Assembly (NCBI GenBank): GCA_964415295.1
Contig: CAYPYN010000010.1
Coordinates: 1-64,000, forward strand
Reading direction: 5' to 3'
From: SB21 sp964415295
GTDB lineage: Bacteria; CLD3; SB21
DNA: 64,000 nt
In this document: positions 1 to 8,927 of the stretch, piece after piece
Layout of the letters: each line of letters begins with the position of its first letter
How positions within the stretch are numbered: the stretch's first letter is position 1
The notes under the pieces: model-generated
What the model was told of the DNA's origin: nothing
Seen by the model: only the letters and a program-made list of their open reading frames with translations
Databases searched by the model: none
Translations under genes and position numbers: made by a program

Positions 1-307
1 TAAACGTATTTCTGAAAGCGCTTGCGAGACTCAGTTCTCTTCCTGACTCCAATTGTTGAATTAATTCCAGCAACATAGAGCAAGAAAATACCAGCAAAAA
101 GGCAAAACAGAAAATTATTCCAAATACCATTATTAGAGCCAGAGATCCGGTATAGGCGTCCCAATTAAACCAATATTTCAGATACAGGATAATCGGCGCA
201 TAAATGATCCAAGTGAACAATAATGGAATGATAAACCTTGGATGGCGATTTAATACTCTGACGGATGCTTTTATTAATTGCCAGCCATTTTTTACGCCTT
301 GAAACAT
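1..307 (-). CDS. Membrane protein, truncated by the window edge
   Basis: This is the N-terminal part (about 102 residues) of a minus-strand gene whose 3' end lies left of the window. The translation starts MFQGVKNGWQLIKAS, has a short basic amphipathic stretch, then two hydrophobic segments at about residues 24-46 and 54-80. It resembles families in which an N-terminal helix of the type GWxLxKxSxxVL precedes multiple membrane spans (DUF6159-like), but I cannot confirm the family. No clear ribosome binding site precedes the ATG. A good promoter lies about 100 bases upstream (409-437), so the gene is probably transcribed separately from the mutase gene. Function unknown. Confidence 0.7.
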   Translation of the reverse strand, partial: MFQGVKNGWQLIKASVRVLNRHPRFIIPLLFTWIIYAPIILYLKYWFNWDAYTGSLALIMVFGIIFCFAFLLVFSCSMLLELIQQLESGRELSLASAFRNTF

Positions 308-408
308 AATTTATAACTACTCAAATCAGTTACAGAAAGAGGATTAAGGCCTTTATTGTTTCTCGCAGAAACTTCAGCGTACGATTGCAAGTAGCCGCGA
401 AATCGAAT

Positions 409-437
409 AGGATATGTAGTTACAACTAATGAATCAA
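409..437 (-). promoter_or_regulatory. Sigma-70-type promoter for the truncated membrane protein gene
   Basis: Read on the minus strand there is TTGATT, a 17-base spacer and TATCCT. Transcription would start near 402, giving a leader of about 95 bases before the ATG at 307. The leader contains a short hairpin at 358-372 (GTTTCT, loop CGC on the plus strand, AGAAAC). The 224 bases between this gene and the mutase gene hold nothing else I can support. Confidence 0.5.
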
Positions 438-531
438 AACGATAGAATACTCCTCACACAATCATCGCATGTCCGCTATGCTTTCCCGTTTCGGGCGGAA
501 TCGCCTGAAGCAGACCCCCTAATGACTTGTG

Positions 532-2127
532 TTATCCGGCTTGATATTCACCAAACACTTTCCGCATCACATCGGCGATCTCACCCAGCGTCGCATATGA
601 TTCGACGCAGTCCAATATCACCGGCAAGAGATTTGTATCGGATCTTGCCGCTGCGTCAAGTTTTGATAAATTGGTCTTCACCACGCCGTTATCTCGCTTT
701 TGGCGCAATGCAGCGATCTTCTGCTTTTGCTTTGACTCGATTGAATTATCGATAGTCAGAATGTCCGGCTTCGCATCACGCTTCGAAACGAAATCATTTA
801 CTCCAACAATGATACGCTCTTTCTTCTCAATGGAACGCTGATATTGATAGGCTGCCGTTGCGATCTCATTCTGGAAAAAACCCGATTCGATCGCATGGAT
901 GGCTCCGCCCATGTCGTCGATACGCTTGATGTAGTCAAAGACCCGTCTTTCGATCTCATCCGTCAGCATTTCAACATAATAGCTCCCCGCCATAGGATCG
1001 ACGGTATCGGCCGCGCCGCTTTCGTGCGCTACGATCTGCTGGGTTCGAAGCGCGATCTCGGCGGAAGTTTCGGTCGGCAGCGCTAAAGCTTCGTCAAAGC
1101 CATTGGTGTGAAGACTTTGCGTTCCTCCACAGGCCGCGGCGAGCGCCTGAATGGTCACACGAGATATGTTATTGTAAGGCTGCTGAGCCGTCAGCGTGGA
1201 GCCGCCGGTTTGTGTGTGAAACCGGAGCGTCATGCTTTTCGGGTCTTTGGCGCTGTAACGTTCTTTCATGATCTTGGCCCAGATGCGCCGTGCCGCGCGG
1301 AACTTGGCGATCTCTTCGAAGAAATTATTGTGCGCATTAAAGAAAAAACTGAGACGTGAGGCGAATTGGTCCACATCCAGACCGGACTTGAGCGCTGCAT
1401 CAACATAAGCGATCGCATTGGAGAATGTGAAAGCCAGCTCCTGCACCGCCGTAGAGCCTGCCTCGCGAATATGGTAACCGCTGATCGAGATCATGTTCCA
1501 TTTGGGTAACTCGCTCGTGCAGAATTTGAATATATCCGTAATGATGCGCATGGAATGCTTAGGAGGATAGATATACGTTCCTCGAGCGACGTATTCTTTT
1601 AGTACATCATTTTGGATCGTTCCCGACAACGTACGAATATCCACGCCTTGTTTCTTTGCAACGGCAATATAGAGACACAACAGGATCGCCGCGGTGGAAT
1701 TGATCGTCATGGATGTGCTGATTTTGCCGAGCGGAATACCGTCAAACAGAACCTCCATATCTTCCAGCGAAGAAACCGATACGCCCACCTTACCCACCTC
1801 TCCGTCGGCCAGCATATGATCGCAATCATAACCGATCTGCGTAGGAAGATCGAACGCCACGGACAAACCCATCGTCCCCTGCGATAACAGGTATTTGTAT
1901 CGTTTATTGGATTCCTCGGCGTTGCCAAAACCGGCATACTGACGCATGGTCCAAAAACGTCCCCGGTACATCGTCGATTGTACACCGCGCGTGTACGGGA
2001 ATTTACCCGGATCTCCGAGCTGTTTTTCATAATCCGTCGGATAGCCTTTTAAATATCTCGGAATTTCAATTCCTGAATCCGTTTGAAACAGAAGCTTCCG
2101 CTCCTGCTCTTTTTTCTGTTCACTCAT
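532..2127 (-). CDS. mutA: Methylmalonyl-CoA mutase, large (catalytic) subunit
   Basis: The 531-residue protein is the TIM-barrel subunit of adenosylcobalamin-dependent methylmalonyl-CoA mutase, which interconverts methylmalonyl-CoA and succinyl-CoA in propionate metabolism. It ends after the substrate domain and has no C-terminal B12-binding domain, so the cobalamin subunit must be encoded elsewhere; none is in the window. Visible motifs are WTMRQYAGF (Tyr64), YVARGTYIYPP (Arg182), ISGYHIREAG (His219) and GGTQSLHTNGFDEALALPTE. The Tyr and Arg positions match methylmalonyl-CoA mutases rather than isobutyryl-CoA mutases, as I remember the families. The ATG is preceded by GGAG at 5 bases. The symbol is used in the sense of the separate catalytic subunit. 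Confidence 0.93.
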   Translation of the reverse strand: MSEQKKEQERKLLFQTDSGIEIPRYLKGYPTDYEKQLGDPGKFPYTRGVQSTMYRGRFWTMRQYAGFGNAEESNKRYKYLLSQGTMGLSVAFDLPTQIGYDCDHMLADGEVGKVGVSVSSLEDMEVLFDGIPLGKISTSMTINSTAAILLCLYIAVAKKQGVDIRTLSGTIQNDVLKEYVARGTYIYPPKHSMRIITDIFKFCTSELPKWNMISISGYHIREAGSTAVQELAFTFSNAIAYVDAALKSGLDVDQFASRLSFFFNAHNNFFEEIAKFRAARRIWAKIMKERYSAKDPKSMTLRFHTQTGGSTLTAQQPYNNISRVTIQALAAACGGTQSLHTNGFDEALALPTETSAEIALRTQQIVAHESGAADTVDPMAGSYYVEMLTDEIERRVFDYIKRIDDMGGAIHAIESGFFQNEIATAAYQYQRSIEKKERIIVGVNDFVSKRDAKPDILTIDNSIESKQKQKIAALRQKRDNGVVKTNLSKLDAAARSDTNLLPVILDCVESYATLGEIADVMRKVFGEYQAG

Positions 2128-2185
2128 AACCGCTCCATTCCATTTTTCAGTAATTCGGCCTCTGGTGGCACTTCACAGCCAAAGA

Positions 2186-2893
2186 TTACTTTTTCTTTTT
2201 GTAAAAATCCTTGATGAAACGCACGGCTTCTTTGGGATCGTCGGTAACCTGAAACAACTTCAGGTCTTCCTGATGGATGTTCTTTTCCTTCAGCATCGTG
2301 TGTTTCATCCAGTTCAGTAGTTCAGCCCAGTATTCTTTTCCGATAAGTACGACCGGAAAGGGCTTGATCTTCCCCGTCTGGATCAGGGTCAAGGCCTCGT
2401 AAAATTCGTCCAGCGTGCCAAATCCGCCGGGTAATACCACAAAACCTTTCGCGTATTTGACAAACATCACTTTACGAACGAAGAAGTAGTTGAACCATAT
2501 TTCCATATTGAGAAAATCATTCGATTTGGTTTCGAAAGGAAGGTCGATAGACAGACCTACCGATTTCCCGCCAACGGCGTGTGCGCCTTTGTTGGCCGCC
2601 TCCATGATTCCGGGACCGCCGCCTGTGATCACCGCAAATCCGGCTTTACTGAGCTCTTTACCCAGAATTTCAGCGATTCGATAATTTTCCGATTTGCGAT
2701 CGGTTCGCGCAGATCCGAAAATGGAAACCGCCGGTCCTACTTTTTCCAAGGTTTCAAATCCTTCGACAAATTCCGCCATGATGCGGAAAAGCCGCCACGG
2801 CTCTTCCTTGCGGTAGGATTTGTCCTGCGTTTCCGACAGATCGTCCATGTGACGATGATTATTGGGTTCGTGTTTTGCGCGTTTTTTTATCAC
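2186..2893 (-). CDS. LOG-family protein (TIGR00730 Rossmann fold)
   Basis: This 235-residue protein belongs to the LOG family, often mislabelled lysine decarboxylase, whose characterised members are nucleoside 5'-monophosphate phosphoribohydrolases. It shows the two nucleotide-binding signatures in order: VITGGGPGIMEAANKGA and the PGGFGTLDE motif typical of the active site. The family usually has about 190 residues; here about 40 charged, probably disordered residues precede the fold. The start codon is GTG with only a weak GGA upstream; an internal ATG at 2848 is possible. The substrate cannot be assigned from sequence alone. Confidence 0.85.
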   Translation of the reverse strand: MIKKRAKHEPNNHRHMDDLSETQDKSYRKEEPWRLFRIMAEFVEGFETLEKVGPAVSIFGSARTDRKSENYRIAEILGKELSKAGFAVITGGGPGIMEAANKGAHAVGGKSVGLSIDLPFETKSNDFLNMEIWFNYFFVRKVMFVKYAKGFVVLPGGFGTLDEFYEALTLIQTGKIKPFPVVLIGKEYWAELLNWMKHTMLKEKNIHQEDLKLFQVTDDPKEAVRFIKDFYKKKK

Positions 2894-2921
2894 GGTGTTT
2901 TCCGGTTAGGGTTGGCAGACT

Positions 2922-3347
2922 TTATGGTGATTTCTTTCTTCTTTTGTAAAAGGCTTGGGATACGGTGTGAATTCCTCCTCGAATATTATAATCCGTAATA
3001 ACCGTCATCTCTCGCGGCGAACAGGCGGCCACAAGGTCGTCCAGCAGCCGGACCGTCAGATGTTCCTGAAAAATGCCGACATTGCGATAGCTGTACAGAT
3101 AGTATTTGTAGGAACGCAATTCGATGACCTCTTTGTCCGGAACATACTTCACGGTGATCTTGGCGAAATCCGGTAGACCAGACCACGGGCATACCGCCGT
3201 AAATTCATCCGTCTCCACGGTGATCTCGTTCCGCCGACCGGTGTGTTCATACTTGAACGTTTCCAGCAACTCCGGACGAATAGCATCGTAACCGTCAAAC
3301 CGGAATTTGAATTCGGGTTTTACGGCAAATTCTTTCGCTTTCTTCAT
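2922..3347 (-). CDS. queF: NADPH-dependent 7-cyano-7-deazaguanine reductase (preQ0 reductase)
   Basis: QueF reduces the nitrile of preQ0 to preQ1, the base inserted into tRNA during queuosine synthesis. The 141-residue protein is of the short unimodular type. It contains the nucleophilic cysteine in TAVCPWSGLPDFA and the substrate/NADPH region ELRSYKYYLYSYRNVGIFQEH, both hallmarks of the family. An ATG at 3380 exists, but the ATG at 3347 is preceded at 5 bases by GGAG (AAAAGGAGCCGAATG) and fits the usual QueF N-terminus, so I choose it. It follows the HAD gene with 29 bases between them, apparently in one operon. No other queuosine gene is in the window, but FolE, which feeds both folate and deazapurine synthesis, is. 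Confidence 0.93.
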   Translation of the reverse strand: MKKAKEFAVKPEFKFRFDGYDAIRPELLETFKYEHTGRRNEITVETDEFTAVCPWSGLPDFAKITVKYVPDKEVIELRSYKYYLYSYRNVGIFQEHLTVRLLDDLVAACSPREMTVITDYNIRGGIHTVSQAFYKRRKKSP

Positions 3348-3376
3348 TCGGCTCCTTTTCAATCGAATTCCTCCAA

Positions 3377-4078
3377 TCAATTCAAAATAGCACTCATCAC
3401 GGCTTGCGTATCGTTGAAATTATCAAAAAGATGGTCGGGATTGTAGGTCCGCAATTCATCTTCCTTGTGCCAGCCCGTTGCCACAGCAATAGAACGGACG
3501 TTAAGACTTCGGCCGCATGTAATATCGTACGGGCTATCGCCGATGATTACAATATCCTTTTCCCTGAATGTCTTTCCTGTTGCTTCAAAGGCCCGCTGCA
3601 CTGCGAGAGCCGGAAGATCATTGCGGCTCATCGAATCGCTTCCGAATGCCCCAATGATGCCGTTTCCGTCAAAAAAATAAGTGTCAAGCCCTGCTCTGGA
3701 TAATTTGATCTTCGCACCTTCCATGACATTGCCCGTCAGGAGCCCAAGAACCGCCTGGGAGTGGTCTTTGAGATCTTCGAGCAACCGGACAATACCATCA
3801 AGGACCTTTACATCATTCGGGTTTAAAGTTTGTTGAAGACGGTCAAGATAACCTTGAATGGCTTCCCGCATTTTGCTTTTGACAATTTCCGCTTCTATGG
3901 ACGCTCCGGTGATCACATCGTAAATGATCTGCATGTCCGTCTTACCGGAGAAAGGATAATTATTCACATCGCCCGCCGTTCCGTATATAGCGACCATCGC
4001 CTCGGTGATCGCCCGACGGGGCGCTTTACCGCAATGGATCAACGTGCCGTCAATATCAAAAAGTACCAGTTTCCGCAT
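3377..4078 (-). CDS. HAD-superfamily phosphatase, phosphoglycolate phosphatase-like
   Basis: The 233-residue protein has the haloacid dehalogenase motifs in order: FDIDGTLIH (Asp8 nucleophile, Asp10), LLTGN as motif II, a lysine shortly after, and VIIGDSPYD as motif IV. A helical cap domain lies between motifs I and II, giving the layout of phosphoglycolate phosphatases (Gph), pyrophosphatases and beta-phosphoglucomutases. The exact substrate cannot be told. It sits 4 bases after the lipoprotein gene upstream and just before queF, consistent with a multi-gene minus-strand operon running down from the CCA enzyme. Confidence 0.85.
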   Translation of the reverse strand: MRKLVLFDIDGTLIHCGKAPRRAITEAMVAIYGTAGDVNNYPFSGKTDMQIIYDVITGASIEAEIVKSKMREAIQGYLDRLQQTLNPNDVKVLDGIVRLLEDLKDHSQAVLGLLTGNVMEGAKIKLSRAGLDTYFFDGNGIIGAFGSDSMSRNDLPALAVQRAFEATGKTFREKDIVIIGDSPYDITCGRSLNVRSIAVATGWHKEDELRTYNPDHLFDNFNDTQAVMSAILN

Positions 4079-4082
4079 AGTC

Positions 4083-4574
4083 TTATTGCTGATTTGATAT
4101 TTTCTTATTCATCACCTTCAAAGCATACTGTTTACGCGTGATCAGCATCTGGATCTCGAGGTTGACGGAGTCTGTTTCCGCCTTCCAGTTCAATTCCATG
4201 TACGATGCATCGTATTTCCTTTTAGGTTCTCCGTAAAACAGCGTCAATCGCTTCTCAACGGTATCGGCATCGGTCGTATCGGCAATGTAACTGATCATCT
4301 GCAGCCGGTCTTTCGTGTCGAACTCCAGATAATACTCCCGCTTATCATGCGCTGCGACAACTATGGTTCCTCCATCGAACGAATTCTCTACCATTGAAAT
4401 CTTCTTCCATAGCGAATCCGATGCCGCCAAGCTGTCGATCCTGGACGCCGGGGAACCCCACTTTAATCCCCCGATCCCGTCGCCGTATGGCGATTGGTCT
4501 CCGAAGTGTATTTTGGACCGGCAACCGGTTACCAAAACCGCCGCCGATATCATGATAATGAATGTTCGCATCAT
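4083..4574 (-). CDS. Predicted lipoprotein of unknown function
   Basis: The 163-residue product begins with a short hydrophobic signal and a lipobox ending in LVTGC (Cys18), so it should be lipid-anchored after cleavage by signal peptidase II. The mature part opens GGLKWGSPASRID, resembling the start of a repeatedly seen lipoprotein theme (GLxWGSs...) in which a signal protein predicts a beta-rich fold. I recognise no catalytic motif. It lies 4 bases after the CCA-enzyme gene and 4 bases before the HAD gene, so it is co-transcribed with both. Confidence 0.75.
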   Translation of the reverse strand: MMRTFIIMISAAVLVTGCRSKIHFGDQSPYGDGIGGLKWGSPASRIDSLAASDSLWKKISMVENSFDGGTIVVAAHDKREYYLEFDTKDRLQMISYIADTTDADTVEKRLTLFYGEPKRKYDASYMELNWKAETDSVNLEIQMLITRKQYALKVMNKKISNQQ

Positions 4575-4578
4575 TCAG

Positions 4579-5994
4579 CTATTCTTTTACAGCTTTCGCA
4601 GAATTTCCGCCCAGGACTTCGTCCTTATGCTGCATCAGATAATCGTAGGCCGCCTGGTACTCGTTGGGAATGACGCCCTCCAATATAGCTTCTTCGATCA
4701 TCTTCTTCAGCGCGCCTACCATTTTTCCAGGTGGTAGTGCGAACATTGACATGATCTCATCACCGCGGATGGGCGGCTGGAAAGCCCGCAGCCGGTCCTT
4801 TTCTTCGACTTCCCGTACGCGAACCAGCAGGTTTTCAAAATTCGCAAGATGCTTTTTCGCTCTTTCCTTGTTTCCCGAAGTGATATCCGCACGGCAAAGG
4901 GTGAGCAATTCGTCGATGTCTTCGCCGCTGTCAAAGATCAAACGACGAATCGCACTGTCCGTCACGCCTTCATCCACCAATTGGATCGGCCGCATATGAA
5001 GCTTCACGATTTTGGAAACGTAAGTATAGAAATCGGTCGGCAATTTGAATTTTTTTCCAATGCCTTTGACCATGCGGGAACCGACCTCTTCATGGCCGTA
5101 GAAGGTCCAGCCGATCCCATCAATAAACTTTTTCGTCCGCGGCTTGGCGATATCGTGCAGGAGGGCGGCGAAACGCAGGCGCACGTCGTTTGTCGATTCT
5201 GAGATGTTGTCCACGACTTTCAAAGTATGTTTGAAAACATCTTTGTGAAGAAATCCCTGCTGCTGCTCCACGCCATTGAGAGCGGCCAATTCCGGCATGA
5301 TGTACTGAAGCAGGCCCGTCTCATGTAAAAGGCCCAAGCCAACGGACGGTTTGTTACTTGTCATCATTTTGATGAATTCGTCCGTGATACGCTCCTGAGA
5401 AATAATTCCAATCCGGGCGGCATTGCGCCGGATGCCTTGAAAAGTATTATCCTCTATGATGAATTGGAGCTGCGACGCGAAACGTATGGCCCGCATCATA
5501 CGCAAGGGGTCGTCGGAAAAGGTTTCATCCGGATCGAGCGGTGTTCGCAGTACTTTATCTTCTAAGTCTTGTCTTCCGTTGAAATGATCTTCGATCTCAC
5601 CATAATGACCTTCATTGATCCGCATGGCCATGGCATTGACCGTAAAATCCCTCCGCGACAGATCGCTTTGCAGATCGGCCGGAACCACGACCGGATTACG
5701 CGACTCGGCATGGTAACTTTCCCGCCGTGCGCCGACAAATTCGATCTTGCGATGGGCATAATTCGCGCCGAGCGGGAGCATGGCTGTACCGAAATTGTGG
5801 TAGACGACCAATGTCTGGATCTTGAGTTGAGCCGCAACCTTCTCGGCAAAGGCGATGCCGTCACCTATCACCATCACGTCAAAATCCTGTATCGGCCGCC
5901 GGAGTATCAAATCGCGTACGTATCCGCCGACGACAAAAGCTTCAAATCCTTCTTTGTCTGCGATACGGCCTATTTCTTTGATCAATCTTTCCAA
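4579..5994 (-). CDS. cca: CCA tRNA nucleotidyltransferase with HD domain
   Basis: This 471-residue class II nucleotidyltransferase should add CCA to tRNA 3' ends. The head has VVGGYVRD (residues 21-28) and the metal-binding DFDV (Asp37, Asp39), followed by RRDFTVNAMA and the DDPLRMMRAIRFASQL segment of the neck domain. An HD domain follows (LLHDIAKP, His280-Asp281), then a C-terminal helical domain. Poly(A) polymerases and A- or CC-adding enzymes share this build, so activity is inferred. It fits the window: none of the three tRNA genes here encodes CCA (each continues with CAAA after the discriminator base), so such an enzyme is required. Confidence 0.88.
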   Translation of the reverse strand: MERLIKEIGRIADKEGFEAFVVGGYVRDLILRRPIQDFDVMVIGDGIAFAEKVAAQLKIQTLVVYHNFGTAMLPLGANYAHRKIEFVGARRESYHAESRNPVVVPADLQSDLSRRDFTVNAMAMRINEGHYGEIEDHFNGRQDLEDKVLRTPLDPDETFSDDPLRMMRAIRFASQLQFIIEDNTFQGIRRNAARIGIISQERITDEFIKMMTSNKPSVGLGLLHETGLLQYIMPELAALNGVEQQQGFLHKDVFKHTLKVVDNISESTNDVRLRFAALLHDIAKPRTKKFIDGIGWTFYGHEEVGSRMVKGIGKKFKLPTDFYTYVSKIVKLHMRPIQLVDEGVTDSAIRRLIFDSGEDIDELLTLCRADITSGNKERAKKHLANFENLLVRVREVEEKDRLRAFQPPIRGDEIMSMFALPPGKMVGALKKMIEEAILEGVIPNEYQAAYDYLMQHKDEVLGGNSAKAVKE

Positions 5995-6000
5995 GCTTTT

Positions 6001-7080
6001 CTAAGTTTTTATCCTCGCGCCGCTTTGCGGATCGAATAAATGCAGTTTTTCGGCTCTCAATTTTAGAAACCAGGAAGATCCGAGGGCGTCCGAGTCGACA
6101 GGAGTATTTCCCCGAGCGACCACTCGTTGGCTTTCTGAGGTAAAATAATACAAATTCTCATTACCTAAATGTTCGACAAATTCCAATTTTGCGGGTAAAC
6201 ACGAATTTCCGGAGATTTCTTTGGCCAGAACCAAGTGTTCAGGGCGGATACCAACCGCCAATTCCGCTGCCGTCAAAGCCGATCCGTTCCAATCGATCTT
6301 ATGTTCGCCGATCCTGATACAGGAAGTTTCACCTATACCAGAAAAAAAGTTCATCGGCGGCGTCCCGATAAACTCTGCGACAAATCGATTGACGGGCTTA
6401 TCATACATGGCCATTGGCGGTCCTATCTGCTGAATTTTCCCGGATGATAAGAGCACCATAGTATCCGCCATCGTCATGGCTTCCATTTGATCGTGCGTAA
6501 CATAGAGCATGGTCCATTTCAGTTCCTTCTGCAATCTCATCAATTCCATCCGCATCTCTACCCGCAACTTAGCATCGAGATTACTAAGCGGTTCATCGAA
6601 CAACATGACTTTCGGCCTGCGGACAATGGCACGGCCTACCGCCACGCGCTGGCGTTGACCGCCGGAAAGTTCTTTCGGTTTCTTTTCCAGTTGGGATTCC
6701 AATTTTAATAACTCAGCGGCGTCGTGAACCCGCTTTTCGATTTCATCTTTTGCCACACCTCCGATTTTCAGACCGAAAGCCATATTGTCGTAGACGCTCA
6801 TGTGAGGATAAAGGGCGTAATTTTGAAATACCATTGCGATGTCGCGGTCTTTGGGTGGTAGGTCATTCACCGGACGTCCATCGATGCTTATGTTGCCCGA
6901 TGAGATTGTTTCCAGACCGGCTATCATTCTCAGCAAGGTCGTTTTACCGCACCCCGAAGGACCTACCAAAACGGTGATCCGCCCGTCCTGAACTTCAAAC
7001 GATACATCATTAACGGCTACCAGTTCTTTTTTCTGTGACGCGAATATCTTCGAAACAGACTGTAGTTGCACGGACGCCAT
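6001..7080 (-). CDS. ABC transporter ATP-binding protein, MalK/UgpC type
   Basis: The 359-residue ATPase carries Walker A GPSGCGKTT (40-48), the signature LSGGQRQR, Walker B VMLFDEP and a switch histidine in YVTHD, followed by a C-terminal TOBE-like regulatory region of about 120 residues. This layout is that of sugar-importer ATPases (MalK, UgpC, MsmK). No permease or substrate-binding protein is encoded nearby, so it is either a shared ATPase serving several importers, as MsmK does in Gram-positives, or its partners lie elsewhere. It sits 6 bases after the small gene at 7087-7386 and 6 bases before the CCA gene. Confidence 0.9.
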   Translation of the reverse strand: MASVQLQSVSKIFASQKKELVAVNDVSFEVQDGRITVLVGPSGCGKTTLLRMIAGLETISSGNISIDGRPVNDLPPKDRDIAMVFQNYALYPHMSVYDNMAFGLKIGGVAKDEIEKRVHDAAELLKLESQLEKKPKELSGGQRQRVAVGRAIVRRPKVMLFDEPLSNLDAKLRVEMRMELMRLQKELKWTMLYVTHDQMEAMTMADTMVLLSSGKIQQIGPPMAMYDKPVNRFVAEFIGTPPMNFFSGIGETSCIRIGEHKIDWNGSALTAAELAVGIRPEHLVLAKEISGNSCLPAKLEFVEHLGNENLYYFTSESQRVVARGNTPVDSDALGSSWFLKLRAEKLHLFDPQSGARIKT

Positions 7081-7086
7081 AATTCG

Positions 7087-7386
7087 CTACTTTTCCTTAT
7101 CTTGTGGCACCGGGAAGAAGTCTAATTGGGTCCTGCGTTTTACGGCATAACTGTTTCTTCTGGACACGGGAACCGGACGCTGTTCTTGAAAACGGAGTTC
7201 ATGCGGATGTTCACTCAAGAATTTCTCGGCATGGGCCAGTATCTGATCCGGCCCGGCGCCGTTGAGGATTTCCTGATGTAACAAGAACAGGTCATCAGCA
7301 AGTATCCCCGCTTCCGCTTCGTCTACCCCAAGCCGCACTTGAAGAAATTGTAGGACCTTAGCTCTCAGTTCCTCCATGGCTATCAT
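7087..7386 (-). CDS. Small protein of unknown function downstream of moxR
   Basis: The 99-residue product has a predicted helical, acidic N-terminal two thirds (EELRAKVLQFLQVRLG, then EAEAGILADDLFLLHQEIL) and a basic, proline-rich C-terminus. I see no known motif, signal peptide or membrane segment. Its start overlaps the moxR stop by 4 bases (stop-start overlap), so translational coupling to MoxR is likely. The second methionine two codons in is an alternative start. Genuine by position and tight packing, but I cannot assign a function. Confidence 0.7.
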   Translation of the reverse strand: MIAMEELRAKVLQFLQVRLGVDEAEAGILADDLFLLHQEILNGAGPDQILAHAEKFLSEHPHELRFQEQRPVPVSRRNSYAVKRRTQLDFFPVPQDKEK

Positions 7387-8414
7387 GCCTTAAGCAGTTG
7401 ATCGATGATATCAGGTGTCGTGATGCCGTCGGCTTCGGCATTGAAATTGGTTACGAGTCGATGGCGCAAGACAGGTTTGACCACGGCTTTGACATCATCA
7501 AGATCAGGTGTAAAACGGCCGTCCAGTATGGCTCTTGTCTTGGCACCTAAAATGAGGTATTGGGAGGCACGCGGCCCGGCACCCCACGATACCCAGTCTT
7601 TGATGAATTTCGGCGCCGATTCCGAACGAGGACGTGTTTTGGATACCAATTGTACCGCGTATTGCACGATGGTGTCAGCCACTGGAACTTTCCTGACGAG
7701 ATTCTGAAAGAACACGATTTCCTCGGCAGACATCACCTTGTGCAATTCGTAGGTATACGAGCTGGTTGTCGATTTGACGATCTGCACTTCTTCATCTACA
7801 CTCGGATAATCGATCCACACATTGAACATAAAACGGTCGAGCTGCGCTTCCGGTAACGGATAAGTCCCTTCTTGTTCAATCGGATTCTGCGTGGCCAGTA
7901 CAAAAAACGGTTCGGCCAGGACATACGTATTACCCGAAGCGGTGACCCGATGTTCCTGCATGGCCTCCAGCAGAGCCGCCTGGGTTTTTGGAGGAGTACG
8001 ATTGATTTCATCCGCTAATACAATGTTGGCAAACACAGGTCCTTTGACAAATCGGAATTGTTTCGTTCCGGTAGTTACATTTTCCTCAATCACTTCCGTC
8101 CCGGTAATATCGCTGGGCATGAGGTCCGGCGTGAATTGGATGCGGTTGAATTTTAGGTCCAAGACTCTCGCCAGCGTATTAATGAGCAGTGTTTTCGCAA
8201 GTCCCGGAATACCCACGAGCAGGCAATGCCCACGGGCAAACAACGAGATCATAAGTTCGTCCACAATCTGATGTTGGCCGATAATAACTTTTCGAACTTC
8301 CTTTTCTATCCTTATCCTGGCTTCTTTGAGTGCGGTTACCGCCTCGGCATCATTCATTTTGCCGAGATCCGGTGCCGTAACCTTAGAAGTTGAATCCCCG
8401 GTTCCAATATGCAT
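7383..8414 (-). CDS. MoxR-family AAA+ ATPase
   Basis: The 343-residue protein has the MoxR layout: Walker A GIPGLAKTL (68-76), Walker B with LADEINRTPPKTQAALLEAM, sensor 1 ATQNPIEQEGTYPLPEAQLDRF and a C-terminal lid domain. MoxR ATPases act as chaperones that help VWA-domain proteins insert cofactors or assemble. They often sit beside DUF58 and Bat-type VWA genes; here the VWA genes are about 35 kb away (42986-45012) and no DUF58 protein is seen. The small gene immediately downstream is translationally coupled to it. Confidence 0.92.
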   Translation of the reverse strand: MHIGTGDSTSKVTAPDLGKMNDAEAVTALKEARIRIEKEVRKVIIGQHQIVDELMISLFARGHCLLVGIPGLAKTLLINTLARVLDLKFNRIQFTPDLMPSDITGTEVIEENVTTGTKQFRFVKGPVFANIVLADEINRTPPKTQAALLEAMQEHRVTASGNTYVLAEPFFVLATQNPIEQEGTYPLPEAQLDRFMFNVWIDYPSVDEEVQIVKSTTSSYTYELHKVMSAEEIVFFQNLVRKVPVADTIVQYAVQLVSKTRPRSESAPKFIKDWVSWGAGPRASQYLILGAKTRAILDGRFTPDLDDVKAVVKPVLRHRLVTNFNAEADGITTPDIIDQLLKA

Positions 8415-8441
8415 GTCAACCTCGTTTATCGATAAATGGTG

Positions 8442-8819
8442 TTATTTTTCATTCTCCTTGTCGACAGCTTCGTCGTCCGCACGATCCCATCCGCCGTCTT
8501 GTTGCCACCAATGAGATGCACAAGTTCCGCATCGGAAGAGCTTCTTCCGTCCGGAATTACGACGTAGTTCCTGTAATGACTCGGTCCGCATCGGTTGATC
8601 ATACTTCTTCTGAAGTTGAAACTGTTCGTAGGGTTTAATCCGGCTCCAGTGACCGGTTGCGGTTCCGTCGGTTTTTGTGTTAAATCGGACAAAAGAGAAA
8701 CAGTGTGCGCACTGATAGATTTGTGAGGTTTTGTCGCTCTCTTTGAAAGTAAGCAGGTTCCTGGCTCTTGCCAGATACAATGCGTCCGACCAGTAAAATC
8801 GATCTTTTGTACGGATCAT
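8442..8819 (-). CDS. Small protein with two CxxC pairs, probable zinc ribbon
   Basis: The 125-residue protein has two CxxC pairs, QCAHC (Cys37, Cys40) and RCGTC (Cys97, Cys100), spaced as in a four-cysteine zinc site, and an acidic tail. Between the pairs is a basic linker. It has no signal peptide or membrane segment. It lies 27 bases upstream of moxR on the same strand and 56 bases after a terminator, so it may head the moxR operon. I do not recognise the family; the paired cysteines and position argue that it is real. Confidence 0.65.
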   Translation of the reverse strand: MIRTKDRFYWSDALYLARARNLLTFKESDKTSQIYQCAHCFSFVRFNTKTDGTATGHWSRIKPYEQFQLQKKYDQPMRTESLQELRRNSGRKKLFRCGTCASHWWQQDGGWDRADDEAVDKENEK

Positions 8820-8874
8820 AACTCCTTAGCAAGTTTAATAAGTGTAAAGATTTACGTCGCAAAAATCAATAAAA

Positions 8875-8907
8875 AAGCCCCGTCCCTCAATGAGAGGAAC
8901 GAGGCTT
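8875..8907 (-). terminator. Intrinsic terminator after the DUF4139 gene
   Basis: On the minus strand a 14-base stem with two mismatches (AAGCCTCGTTCCTC against GAGGGACGGGGCTT, loop TCATT) is followed by a run of T. It lies about 20 bases past the stop of the 8928-10646 gene and separates it from the zinc-ribbon/moxR group. Confidence 0.85.
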
Positions 8908-8927
8908 CTTGATTAGTTATCCAAAAC

